Translations under genes and position numbers: made by a program
Shown here: positions 11,259 to 24,952 of the stretch, piece after piece
Position numbering within the stretch: the first letter of the stretch is position 1
Layout: the number at the start of each line of letters is the position of its first letter
The notes under the pieces: generated by a model
The model's database searches: none
Told to the model about the DNA's origin: nothing
The model's input: the letters and a program-made list of their open reading frames with translations, nothing else
NCBI GenBank assembly: GCA_009761415.1
Contig: QUOL01000011.1
Location: 992,001-1,056,000 of the forward strand
Direction: 5' to 3'
Origin: Sarcomyxa edulis
Taxonomy: Eukaryota; Basidiomycota; Agaricomycetes; Agaricales; Mycenaceae
Length of the DNA: 64,000 nt

Positions 11259-14200
11259 ATGGCTCGTCCAAAGTTGTCCTTGGTGTTGCTACCACTCCTT
11301 CTGTCATTCTCATTCTCGCATGGAAATAATCTTGGTGATGTTCGAGATGATTTGCATTTCAGCTTAGAATCACGAGCAACAAACAAAAACGGATCACTTC
11401 CTACTTACAAGAACCCGAACGCGTCAATCGAGGATCGAGTCAATGATTTGTTACCTAGGATGACGCTGGAAGAGAAAGTAGCCCAACTGTGAGTCTTTCT
11501 CTCGCATATTGACTTGCGACTGATGGACGTATGCTTTCAGAATACAAGGAGATATGGACGGGTGGATGAATCTTACAGACCCACTAGATGATACTTTGAC
11601 ATTCAACCAGACCGGTCTTGTAAGCGAATTTCACATTCGAATCTTGTATACATGTATAATTCGGCTCTAGGAAGAAATGATGCGCCTCAAAGGCGGATCA
11701 ATATGGGGAGGATATCTCATGCCCTGGGATAGATTTGTTTTCGCCGTTAATGTTGGGCAGCATTATCTTATGGAGAACACGACCCTCGGTATTCCTGCTC
11801 TATTCCAGTCTGAAGGTATGCGCTTATATTATGTTCTAGTCGTTTGAGATTCTGAGTGACAATTTGATGAAAGGTCTACACGGATTCACCAATAACGGTC
11901 TGTTTTTCGATCTACTTCATGAATTGAATCCAAGTTCCGAACTATCTGTAATTCTAGGAACCATCTTCCCTTCTCCCATCGGTCTTGCTGCATCGTTCAA
12001 CACTTCTTTAGTCTCGCGCGCTGCAGCGATGATAGCTACTGAAGCCGAAGGTCTCGGTGTCTCCCACATATTTGCCCCAGTTCTGGACATGTCGCGTGAA
12101 CTTCGATGGGGAAGAGTCGAAGAGAATTTTGGCGAAGATCCATTTTTGTACGCATCATGCGTATAGTTGAAGCCCGACTCTACTTGACCCTTCTTCGTAC
12201 AGAACTGGAGAGATGGGACACGCATATGTATCTGGTCTACAGTCCGGAAAGCGAAAGAACGCAAGCTCGACTGCTACTGCAAGGATGGCGGCAACGTGTA
12301 AACACTTCGCAGCTTTTGGAAGTCCTCAAGGTGGTTTGTGAGCATCATCTTCTTGATGCACCTCTCCTTCATATTTTACGCTACATTTGATTACAGAAAT
12401 ATAGCTCAGGTCACTGGAGGCGAACGCGAGCTGAGGACTATATTCTTGAAACCTTTTAATCGTGCTTGCGTAGAAAGCATGTCTATTATGACGGCGTACT
12501 CTAGCTACGATGGGATTCCTGCCATCGCCAACACCCGTGCGTGACCCGATGTTCTCTTGATCTATTCGATCGATGACCTTAGTTTTGAATAGATCTCCTG
12601 ACTGACATCGTAAGATATCATTACACGTCCTTGACCAACAGACCCTCATTGATAACGTGATATGTTGTATAGCTCCGTAACGAATGGGGGTACAAGTACT
12701 GGGTGATGTCCGACGCTGGCTCAGTCGATCTTCTGATCACGCTACACCAGACATGCGATACGAGGGAATGCGCAGCGAAAACTGCTCTCGAAAATGGCTT
12801 GAGCGGAGAGATGGGCGGTGGGTATATCATGACCACATTAGGGTTTGCTTTCTGATCAGCTTTTTGCGTCATTCTGGCTTGCTGCAGGTGGAACGTTCAC
12901 ATACCTCACTCTCCCTGGTAAGTATCATTGTCTTCTCGATGTATATTGGGAGCTCATCAGTCTTTCGCGGTTCAGATCAAGTCGCGGCTGGTACAGTCGA
13001 CGTCAGCTTCATCGATGAGACTGTGAAGACGATGCTCAGGACGAAATTCTCACTTGGTTTATTCGAAGGTGAGTCTCTTATCTACGAGGCGTATGTGAGA
13101 TGATATCGACTCGAACGATGACTGTAGATCCCTACCCTTACGAAGACTACTTGTCTACTCTGCGAACGCCTGCTACAATGGAGGTTTTACGGAATGCAGA
13201 CCGCGAGAGTATCGTTCTCCTCGAGAACCGACACAACACATTACCTCTTAGCAAGACTCTGGGCTCTGTGGCATTGATTGGACCTCAAGTCGATCGTGTC
13301 TCTGTGAGTTGGTGCATTATATGTATATGTCTCACATTATTGACCAGTCATATCAAGTTTGGCGACTACGTATTCTTCAATGCTTCTCTGAACGGTATCT
13401 CTCCTCTGGATGGTTTCAAGCAATTATTAGCGGACACCGAGGTAAAAATCAACTATGCAGAAGGCTGCAAGTTGTGGTCGAATGACGACTCGGAAATTGC
13501 GGCAGCAGTAACCGCTGCTCAAGCCTCCGACGTCGCTGTTGTTATGGTTGGGACTTGGTCTCTGGACCAGACGCTGTTGTGGACCCCCGGAACTAATGCC
13601 ACCACGGGCGAGCATGTCGACTTGTCGGACCTCGGGCTGGTAGGAGCCCAATTGCAGCTCGTTCAAGCTATCAAAGCAACTGGAAAGCCTACAGTCATAG
13701 TCCTTATCAGTGGTAAACCAGTAGCTGAACCATGGATACAAGCCCGTGAGCACTCTTCCTCCTTGATCGCCAATGCTTCCCAAGCTCTATAACTATGGCA
13801 TCGCCGACTGTAGATGCCGATGCTGTTGTGCAGCAATTTTATCCTGGTGAAACGGGTGGTCTTGCTTTAGCTGAGGTTCTTTTCGGAGATGTCAATCCCT
13901 CTGGTACGTTGTTGCTACGTAAGCTCCGGGTAGACACTCAGATTACATCTTGTCAGGAAAGCTCCCGGTTTCCTTCCCTCGAAGCGTCGGGACTACGCCA
14001 GTATTTTACAACTACCTCAAAGGTAGTAGGCCTCTTGACCCTGGCGAGGTCCTCGACGACGGAACTCTGATGTTCGGTCATCAGGTCGGTCACTCGTATT
14101 CCGATTGTTCTTTTAATCATTGTTTTTTTGCATAGTATGTCCTCAACACTCCAGTGCCATTGTGGAGCTTCGGCCACGGTTTGAGCTATACGTGAGTGCA

Positions 14201-14765
14201 CGTACCATCCACAATGATATTCTCAGCTAAAAGTCGTTCTTGCCACTCTCAAGCACTTTCAACTAGTCAGTACTTCTACACAGCCATGCCAACTTGTATT
14301 GAGAGTATATTCACAGCACCGATCTGGAACTTTCTTCTTCGACCATCGGAACAGCTGACAACTTCAATGTTACCGTGACGGTACATAATACTGGTAGTGT
14401 TCCAGGGCAAGAAGTTGTTCAGGTAATCTAATCTGCTTTCAATTTGCTTTCATTCTGCTGATCCTCTGCCCAAGGTATACATGACGGACATAGTCAGTTC
14501 GATCGTCACCCCTAATCAGGAATTGGTTGGCTTCCAAAAAGTAGAGATTCCGTGAGTGCGTTCCTGACGTCCATTGGTGTCAAGTCTCATCACGAGTCAC
14601 GACCATAGAGCTGGTGAATCCAAAGTTGTTTCCATCGAAGTTCTGTCTTCTCAACTAGCCGTCTGGTCCCTCCGTGGGTCATGGGTCGTGGAACCGGGTC
14701 AATTCACGATCAAAGTTGGGACGAGCGATCAGACTTTCCTGTCGACAAATTTGACTGTATCTTAA
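11259..14765 (+). CDS. GH3 family beta-glucosidase, secreted
   Basis: Beta-glucosidase-type glycoside hydrolase family 3 enzyme that releases terminal beta-linked glucose, expected outside the cell. It starts with a signal peptide (MARPKLSLVLLPLLLSFSFS). Family blocks in order are NDLLPRMTLEEKVAQL, GLHGFTNNG-TIFPSPIGLA, RWGRVEENFGEDPFL, CKHFAAFGSPQGG, VMSDAGSVDLL (nucleophile Asp region), a C-terminal domain from DRESIVLLENRHNTLPL, PGETGGLALAEVLFGDVNPSGKLP, FGHGLSYTTF, and a fibronectin III-like tail. My 20 exons are 11259-11488, 11541-11619, 11671-11815, 11874-11897, 11958-12147, 12203-12337, 12397-12536, 12593-12609, 12673-12817, 12888-12917, 12976-13068, 13128-13303, 13358-13745, 13814-13903, 13957-14084, 14136-14191, 14254-14265, 14317-14422, 14475-14551 and 14609-14765. 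They sum to 2418 nt (805 residues). Exons of 24, 17 and 12 nt are needed to restore conserved motifs. The gene is divergent to a GH92 mannosidase, which suggests a carbohydrate-degrading pair. Confidence 0.93.
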
Positions 14766-15963
14766 GATTTGTGATCTGTTGCACGAGTATCCAAAATACA
14801 TAGCTGATGACCGGGGTCATTGCATAGAGAATCAATGCATTGGTACACAAAAACCCGAACAAAGGAGGTTTAGCCCTGGGCTTCCAACGTGGGATCGATG
14901 TAAGACCATATCGGAGCCGGGAAGATGAGCAACGACCTGTGATTATAACAGGTCTAAACAGGCTTCGCGGGTGGGCATCAAGAAGCAATTACGTGGAACT
15001 AATACTACTTTGTACATTCATATGGGCTGCTTCCGTATGAAAAATGGTGTGCCAATCGCGAGACTACGAGGTAAGGTGAATAAACGAGGGTGAAATTGCT
15101 AGAGAGTCGCCGATTTGTCGCCACGGGTATATAACTAGGAGAAAGCTACATCGATGCAATCCTGCGCTGTTGTGCCACTCGGGAATGTCGGAGATAGATA
15201 ACATACCTTCACGTGGTCTTCGATAACCGCGAATCTTGTCGGTCGCTTTGCTCTCAGTCATGTCAACTGAACATCTAGTCCCAGCCAAATCACAATCAAG
15301 ACTCTGGACAGGCGATGGAATATTCCAGTCAACCAATGTGACAGTGAAGTTGTGATCGTCCTGCGATAAGTATTCGGATGGTGGAGACCAAATCGAATTC
15401 GTTGCATAGAGGATCGAAGAAGAATTGCTATATCTGGTAGTTTGCCCAAGCGTTAGTACAGATGAAACGAACACGCGGAACCTTTTCTTTCAACCTAGTC
15501 TATACGGAGATATTGTGGATATTGTGAAATACTGCGTGAAGGTCCTGGATATGCGCAGAATCATTAGCAATACCGTGTCGATGTGAACGACCTGAGACGA
15601 AGATAACTTATCAAGGGCAGAACCGTGGCAGAAGAGATCCTAAATACTTTTGGTATCGGGCGTTAGCCAGTTGAGAGCAAGAAGAGGCCACCCCTGGACG
15701 CATTGAAGCGTCTCTCAACCAAACCCCTGCAATACCATCAAGCAGCTTGATTTGAACTGTAATGTTTGTTGATACCTAGCCGAAGACCCTGACCGAATGT
15801 TGAAATTCAATTCGAAGCATCAAAGACATGTATATCGAATACCTGTTTATTTGGTTCCGCTCCGGGTACTTAAATCCTGAAAGCCGACTTCTTTCACCCA
15901 ACACTTTCTTTCACCACCATCTCTCAACGTTCAACCTCCAATCTTCGATTCAACCGCTTCAAT
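14766..15963. other. intergenic, one possible minus-strand gene fragment
   Basis: The only coding-like stretch is on the minus strand at about 15205-15474, which ends at a plausible GTATGT donor and reads LYATNSIWSPPSEYLSQDDH and so on. It matches no family I recognise and has no clear partner exons, so it may be a relic. The rest looks non-coding. Confidence 0.3.
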
Positions 15964-17702
15964 ATGTCCTTCATCGCTAACAGTACAAACGTGATGGACA
16001 AAAATCTGTTGTTGTACAGAGATGTCGATGGCATTTTTTATGAACTTGTGGCTCGAAATTATTTCTTCCACAATCCAGAATGGAACCACACTGTCGAAGG
16101 CATTATCGAACAAGGTTTGTCGTCGTTGTACAGTCGGCGCGTAGGGAAATACTGATCGCAACATACACTTGTAGGGCGACGTCGTCTGGAGACGTACGGT
16201 CATTGTATGTCTCAAGCGACTGTCGAGGGCATCAAACTGTGCCAAGTCGTTAATGGTGGTAGCTATGACAGAAGCGGGGTAATCGATGAACGTCACGTTC
16301 AGATGATTAATCTTGGTATGGTCATGGAACGAGGTGAGTTTTCGGCAGTGGCACACATTGCACTTGTCACCATATGGACCGGTCATTGTCCAGCGGCGTT
16401 ATGTATCGAGGCAGAGAGATCTGAGAAGGAATATTTCAAGGCGCTCCTCAGAAAGACAGGCCACGGTACAGGTAAGTCGCCAACTAGAGGGTCACTTGGC
16501 CTCGATAATGTATACCGATACCTACAACAGAGCTATCATGGGAGGTAAATGGAGGCCCTTCGTTGGTGAATGGAGGTGAACATTTTTCTATCTCGAGTCA
16601 ACGAAGTGGTTATTGATATGTCGGCATTTAGGTGAACCTTCGCTCGATGGCGGCGACGGCTTTGAGGGCGACGGTACAGAAGGTGACGATACCTCGTCGG
16701 GAAGTGATGGTGCGTTGCTTTTCCGTGTATAGCCAATGTATATATCGGTGATGTTGAGACCACCCAGACGATAATCTGGACAAACATGGCCCCAGGACAT
16801 CCGAACAACAATGGGTGCACAACGAGGAGAGCCCTTCAAGTGAGTTGAGAACCTCGTACATGTGCCATAATCTAAACATTGTCAGTAGTTGCTGGCGCAC
16901 CGGCAGAGAATCCAAGTATACGCAGCAACGACTCTTTCCCTGTATATCATGGTACGCGTATCTTATGTCTATGATCGGACCAGTCTTTGATTGTCGAAAC
17001 ATCTAGGTGAGCCATCCGACGCGCCAAGTCCTGTGACACATGAGCCACGGATGGATTCATCGGACCACAAAAGCTCATCCTCTTCGGGTAAGTCGTCAAA
17101 CTTACAACTCGTCTTCTCAACACCTGAGCCGTAATCCAAACTTTGATTAGGCATAATGAGCATGTCAGGGAGAACGTCTGAGAACTACACACCCATGGAA
17201 GACAGTAAGCTGCCTTTCTCCAGCTGTCCAGTGTACGAGTTAACATCTGCTGGACCCTCCAGGGCAAGCATCGAGCAGTGGTGCACAAGATCCAACGACG
17301 TCGGAACCTTTATGGTCCGAATATATCAACGACGAGGAATTCTTGTCTTCGTGGGGCGATTCCTCTGTCGGCGACGCCAGTCCAAGGCCCACGTCAGCGG
17401 CTGGGGACAGCAACGGAGCTCCTTCGAGTGGAATCCAAATACCACGACTTCTCCCTGATCCAGTCAACGCGCCATCTCAGATCGAGCAAGATATGTACAC
17501 TACTCGAACTGGCATCATGGGTGTCAGATGGCGGTTCCAATACCACAGACCAAGCCCGCAGGTTACAAATTATTACCAGAGGAGCGATTCCGGCTCGTCA
17601 CAAGGACAAACAGGGACCCTCGACGGGATACATAATCATGTGACCCGCGAGCAACAGAACGACAGGCTATATGGAAATTGGGGGCAGGGACAGAGGATGT
17701 GA
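15964..17702 (+). CDS. lineage-specific protein, Ser/Gly/acidic-rich (copy A of a duplicated gene)
   Basis: Not a family I recognise. Exons used are 15964-16114, 16175-16333, 16394-16471, 16531-16575, 16632-16713, 16796-16839, 16886-16951, 17007-17087, 17151-17204 and 17263-17702, summing to 1200 nt (399 residues). The exon ending at 16713 needs a weak GTTGCT donor; the stronger GTGCGT four bases earlier breaks the frame, so this junction is uncertain. The first 130 residues form a compact region (MSFIANSTNVMDKNLLLYRD at the start). The rest is low-complexity with repeated GEPS, SSSG and acidic segments, probably disordered. A decayed inverted copy lies at 28.0-29.6 kb. The next gene (18848) has a similar layout of a helical N-terminus and a disordered tail. 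Function unknown. Confidence 0.55.
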
Positions 17703-18280
17703 AGGAGCGCACCTGACTGTATCTTCCTGGACTATCAGACCCGCCAGGGTGTTCCGGATAATGACTATTCTCCCTTCCAGATCGATGGACACATTTATAA
17801 TGAGGTTGATTTACGCACCTATGCCATACACGAGAAATACCCTTCCCTATAATATGAATTTCCCTCGCTCATCTCCGATGAGATACTGGAATTGTGAACG
17901 ACGAGGCGGATAAGATCTGAGACTTTGATTGATCTTGACTGTGAACCATTGCTCAGTGACGAAAAGTGCAAAATTGCCGAATTGCTTGATGAGACGGGGT
18001 GAGAAGATCCATGAGCCAGTGAAGAGCACGGAAGGCCCGGAATGGCTCCTACTATACTCCCACGATGTGGCGTCCAACTCCGATCTTCTCGTCACGGTCA
18101 TCCCGGCCAGATTCCAACTTGTTGACTCGGATCCTACCAATTTGTTGCATCCTAATCGACGTGGATACATCCTGCCTAGGTGGTGATGACCAATTTAAGG
18201 CGCGTTACCCAGAAGAATTTCCATGCATAACCGAAAATCCTGCAGGACGACTGCCAAGCGGACTCCGAGTAGCAGAATAA
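17703..18280 (+). other. coding-like stretch interrupted by in-frame stops after gene A
   Basis: After the TGA at 17700 the same frame stays coding-like: 49 codons to a TAA at 17850, then to a TGA at 17895, then LIDLDCEPLLSDEKCKIAEL to a TGA at 17999. Another frame continues with EGPEWLLLYSHDVASNSDLL to about 18180, and a third ends in GRLPSGLRVAE at 18280. The bases forming the first three stops are also stops in the 28-kb copy. This is either an ancient decayed 3' part of the gene or a neighbouring gene I cannot splice. Confidence 0.35.
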
Positions 18281-18755
18281 TCCGACAGTAGTAGTGCGTA
18301 TACATCAGCTTGATCATATATCCCTTTCGATTCACTCAAATCAGCCGCTCAGTAGTCCTCTTGCTCATTCTTAGACATTCGACGAACAAATGATTTATCG
18401 TCAAAGACCATACATGATACAGTGCTTTGGCCTTCCGATCTTCGTTCAACTTAATGAAACTAACAAATGAAAACTCGCGGCTTTCGAATGATCACGCTCT
18501 TTCACGTTCTTCTTTTGGAAATGGATGCTGATGCGTAATCCACCGAATGAGCTTTGACAAGATTTTCGCGCGTCGCAAACATATCATTGCCGAGATGGAT
18601 CTGGGGCTCGAACCGCGCGTAAGTAGTCCCATGTATGATTGTGCATCGGACCTATTGGGTGAGCCCGTCCACCGAAACAATCAGCAGGATCGGGCCACGC
18701 CAAGTTTGTAAAGCGGGTTTCGCGACGCTTGGTTACGCCACTCCCAAACCGTGAC
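18281..18755. other. intergenic and upstream region of the 18.8-kb gene
   Basis: No gene seen. The stretch contains a weak tRNA-like minus-strand segment (listed separately) and ends in the promoter of the next gene. Confidence 0.4.
18594..18673 (-). tRNA. weak tRNA-like sequence
   Basis: The minus strand has a B-box-like GGTTCGAGCC about 52 nt after an A-box-like GGCTCACCC. GGTGGA at the 5' end can pair with TCCATC at the 3' end as a 6-bp acceptor stem. The T stem has mismatches, and I cannot form a proper anticodon arm or name an anticodon. It is probably a degenerate tRNA or a chance match. Confidence 0.15.
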
Positions 18756-18763
18756 TATAAAAG
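18756..18763 (+). promoter_or_regulatory. TATA box
   Basis: TATAAAAG lies 92 bp upstream of the ATG at 18848, followed by a pyrimidine-rich leader (CTTCCACTCTCTTCAATC). This is a typical fungal core promoter. Confidence 0.55.
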
Positions 18764-18847
18764 CCACATGAGCACTTCTGTTCTTGCGTCACACCCACTT
18801 CCACTCTCTTCAATCAACCACCATCTCGTCTAGAACTCCCTTTCACT

Positions 18848-20331
18848 ATGAGCAACTGGCAGCCTTACCCACACCCAGCTACTTTTGAACCAGTCGGCAT
18901 CGATGATCCGGATATTGTCGCTCAATTCTCGAGGTTCTTACTTGATTTCGTGGAACTATCGAAGAAGCCAGACCCCGCAAAATTCAACATTAACCTGAAG
19001 TTCGTCAACGACTTGAGACGAGAGACCCATGGATACATCGTGACACAAAGGGCCAACTCCGTTGCTGCTGCGGTACGTTATGTATTACCTTCATACAGTG
19101 CTCGTGGATCCTGACTTCTTATTCCACTGTAGATATTGGAAACACTTAAAGTGAGTGGCATGGTCGATTTTCAATGTGTTTAGCCCGCTTACCCTGGTCT
19201 GAACTCTTACTTGCAGTATGCTATCTGTTGTTATTTTGACATCGCTCGCCACACACCTTTGACTCCTCTCACGGGTATCCAGCTGGAAGAATGTTACAGG
19301 CAACTTGAAGAGTATTGTAATAGCGTGGAGACTGTCATCAGGCAGTGTGACGGCCAAACTTTGCTTGGTGAGACAGTTGCAGCTATATAGTAGTTCCCGC
19401 TGACGTATTGTTCGGATAGATGAGGTTATGAAGTGGAAAGTGAGCCTTGAAACGGGAAATATTGGAGGCAGAAGATTGGAGTGAGTCCATACCCTTTTGA
19501 CCGTTGGCGTCCACTAAGGACAAATTATATTGCATCAGAGTACTCAGGGAGCACCCTGAGAACTTTCCCCCCCATCTCACTCTTAGGCCCAATCGGATTT
19601 ATGGCATAGGCAACAATCCCACAAGATCTAATAACCCACAGCCACCGAGTTATCATACCCCGAGTTTAGGACACCAGATTAGCGTTACAAGGCCATACAT
19701 GACAAGGCCTCCCGAAATTCGCACTTTTTCAGGCCCATCTCCACTGCACTATCAGGTTACTGATGTAGCTGCTTATCAGCATGCTTCAGGCGGTTCAGCA
19801 GCTTGGGGACCGTTGTATCAGAGTACGCCAGGTCTATCTCAGAACGTACAACCCAACAACCCTCCGTTTCTTGATCGAAGAGTTGATGCACTTCGTGGCC
19901 CGCAACGCTCGGCGTCTGTACCGCTCTTGCAGAATACCCCTATGGAGATGCTCAGCCCTGTCCAGTCCCTGGCGCTCGAGAACTTCCCTTCCGGATCGCC
20001 TACGCACGGTAATTTTTCTGGATATCAAAACGTTCCACACATGCCGCTCCAACAACAAGGCTTGCACCCGGATCCCAGGTACATGTATCCTTCTACGCAA
20101 CCTCCTCAAGTTCCCCGTTACCACTATACAGGATATCCTCATCCTGCCACAGCCGCACCAGGGGACCCTATCCTCAATACTCCGATCCCTGATCCTTTAG
20201 ATCCTTTGCTCGAGGAAAGGTACCCATCTCGATACATTCCATCCCGTCTACGCGACGCCGGGTCTACGCCATACCACCCACCCTTTACTGGTTTACCTAT
20301 CTCTGGTCGCGGTCATGGAACTCGTAACTGA
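18848..20331 (+). CDS. lineage-specific protein with helical N-terminus and Pro/Gln/Tyr-rich tail
   Basis: No family recognised. Five exons (18848-19072, 19133-19150, 19217-19367, 19420-19480, 19539-20331) sum to 1248 nt (415 residues). Exon 2 is an 18-nt micro-exon coding ILETLK. Residues 1-150 look folded and helical (QLEECYRQLEEYCNSVETVI). From about residue 155 the protein is low-complexity, rich in P, S, Q, Y and H (for example PLHYQVTDVAAYQHASGG), without a known motif. A TATA box sits 92 bp upstream of the ATG. The layout resembles the preceding gene at 15964, so the two may be distant members of one lineage-specific family. Function unknown. Confidence 0.7.
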
Positions 20332-21036
20332 GGTTTCGGCAGTATCTGTATTGCAGCCTAGAAATATGGCAACTCGTACAAAAGCACAATACGTTCGTTG
20401 GCCACATGTCTTTTCTTCTCTTTTTCTCTCTACTATGTCTCCTTTCTCACTTTTTGTATTGATTGTGGAGCGACTATGACTGTGCGCTTTTTCTACGCAC
20501 CGAGTCGAATATCTGCTTCTTGGACTACATAATCTCATTCCCATTTGTTCGAATGCGACGTTTCTCAGAACTATTGCCGGAGCACTCGATCTCGAGACCG
20601 CGTCATTCCACTCTCTTCTAAGTTTGGTATCGCAGATAAAGGGACACCTGGAAGTGGATCCAGTTTATCCGCACGCGTCGAGAGCTTGAGTTTATCGGGA
20701 GAAATTGGAGTGGATGCCACTGCTCGAATCAAGCTCGAATAGTCGATAATAGATAGCAATGCGAACAAAGAGGTTCTAGAACTTAAGATGAGTTAGTAAC
20801 TCGAACTAGGAGGAAAGCATATTTTTATAGTGGCATCTATAACGATGGATAAGGCTCTCTAAACTTGAGCTTCAAGTTGGATGTTCATCGTCGCTGTCAC
20901 GGCTGAGAGTGACCGTGACGTTATGTGTACCTAATTAACTCTTGTGCCAGAAAGTTGAATTTTGTCCCAAATCTCACCTCGAAAAGTCCAACTCCTGGTT
21001 ATTTCTTCCTTTCATCCTCACTTTTCTTCATTCAAG
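20332..21036. other. intergenic region
   Basis: 3' flank of the preceding gene and promoter of RVB1. A 65-codon plus-strand frame (20545-20742) and its minus-strand overlap have no motif and no splice-linked continuation. Confidence 0.4.
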
Positions 21037-23096
<2,060 letters not shown>

Positions 23097-23975
23097 AGTG
23101 GGCTGCTGTTTATATATCGCATAGGTGAGTAACATCAAATTTTGATTGAGAAACACACTAACGAGCCTTCTCCTCGGCGCCTCAGTATAACTGTTTGTAA
23201 TTTGCTTTTTTTTCTACCAGTCGACAAGTTATGAAATTGTTTTGTTCTCGAGAGCTATCCCGAGGCTTCGTTCCGAGGTCATCTCTTTCTTCTTGTCTAC
23301 GGGATGGCCGTTTCCGTTCTATGCCGTGCTCGGATCTCGGTGGCTCTGTCATCATGGTGGAGGAAGTCTGTCATGGGGAAACTGACCAAGATCGTGCCCG
23401 CTAATCGGCTTTCTTTCTCCAGATGACCCGAGCACGTTTGTTTTCAATTCATCATCAGAACAATCCGAAGGCGTGTCACTATTTAGACCCCAATTCCACA
23501 TCAATTAAACGCCGCACCCGGTGGACTCTTGCCTCAGGATGGCGGGAGATCACCCATTAGTGGTGTGTTGTTTCAATGAGCACCGCTTCTTGTTTTTCTC
23601 TGGTCTCAATTCCGGTACGAGCTGCCTAGCGCTCTTTAAACGTTACTTTCTTTAGACCAGGTACGCGTGCCCCCATTCAAAAAGCATCACGCTGTGTACT
23701 TATACTTTCTTCTGGTTCGCATCTATCGACGTCAAATGGTGTCCAGGTCTTGTATCAGAGCACGTAGATCCTCATTTCAAGGTCAGATGCTTCAGTGAGA
23801 CGTCACTTTAAAATTAGTTCTCACTTTTTTCTCTCTTCTGATTTTCCGTGATATCTGTATTCATCACTTGTAGTTCTAAGTGACCCTCAGCTGACCCGAA
23901 CTTCTCAGCGCACGTTCAGTCGCAGCTTGGCAACGCTGCGACAGCAGGCTCGACGCCACCATCGATGAGGACCGA
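23097..23975. other. intergenic region
   Basis: No gene seen. Immediately after RVB1 the sequence is pyrimidine-rich, and several GT...AG pairs occur without coding between them. Confidence 0.35.
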
Positions 23976-24692
23976 GCTATGATCCTAATGGATTTTTGGA
24001 GTTATTCGCAGGTCCGAGTCCGACGCTTGTCCCCGATTACGCAGGATTCGCTCGTCACCCGAATGGGGGACAATGCGGTGTAAGGAACTAAACTTCGATG
24101 CTAATCTTACCTTATCAAGATTCTGCAGGTGAGTAGACTTGATACCCCGCGTGTACGCCAGATGGGCAATTGCACCCGGGAATATCGAGTAGGTGTGTTT
24201 CCACACCCGACGAGCAGATGTGACTTTTGGGCTCAAAAACTCGTATGCATCGAACAAGGATGACGTCGAAGTGAGTGATCCTGAATATGAATAACGGCGT
24301 TCTGTTTGTGCTTCCGGTATTTATGCCGTATGGGCATCGGCTTCGTACCTTGTTGTGGTTACCAAAACACTCTATGTGCCTTAGAACGACATTCGAATCC
24401 AGGCCGGTCCCAATATATGCTTCTTACCTTCACAGTCATTTTCCCTACGTTCTAGTGGTGCAAAGTATACGCCTCCCACACACAGACACGGGGGGAACAG
24501 TGACGCTATATCAGTCTTTGTTATCAGGTGGGTACAATCGCAGTCTTATGGAACATCTCCTGATGCACACCGTTATATTAACTACAAGACCAAGACCGGC
24601 AAATCCACAGCTGCAGGACCGACGCCTTTGTTTCGTTCCGCAAATGTCTTAGTCTCTCCTCAGTACTGGAACTGTGGGACCGATTGGTCGTG
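23976..24692 (+). CDS. unidentified gene remnant or unresolved multi-exon gene
   Basis: Three coding-like stretches lie in order on the plus strand. One reads LVPDYAGFARHPNGGQCG and runs into a GTAAGG donor near 24080. One reads RADVTFGLKNSYASNKDDVE near 24210-24270. The last runs from about 24535 to a TGA at 24690 and reads YGTSPDAHRYINYKTKTGKS, ending in VSPQYWNCGTDWS. I cannot join them in a consistent phase. Residue composition suggests a secreted protein, but I do not recognise the family. Coordinates are approximate. Confidence 0.3.
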
Positions 24693-24833
24693 ACACTCAG
24701 GCGCTCAAGATCGAATCAAATCTTGATGCCGACACAGCAAGCACACCAGTACAATGGCGATTGTTTTTTCGAAGCATTGGATGTCCCGTTTGACCCGGAT
24801 TTAGGAACCGTGACATTAGCCTTTCAGAATCTC

Positions 24834-24840
24834 TATAAAG
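24834..24840 (+). promoter_or_regulatory. TATA box of the DUF6593-like gene
   Basis: CTATAAAG is followed by a pyrimidine-rich leader and a short CA repeat ending just before the ATG at 24953. The spacing to the ATG is about 119 bp. Confidence 0.45.
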
Positions 24841-24952
24841 ACCTCTGTCGTATGATTGCCTCGCTATCTACAGCCCTCTTATTCCCAATCGACTCCCTTC
24901 AAAATACCCCCTCTATCTTAAAGCTGGTTCATCCAGCACACACACACACTCA

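Noticed and set aside
16531..16544. 14-nt micro-exon in gene A
   Set aside because: A longer exon (16531-16575) ending at a second donor keeps the reading phase, while the 14-nt version does not.
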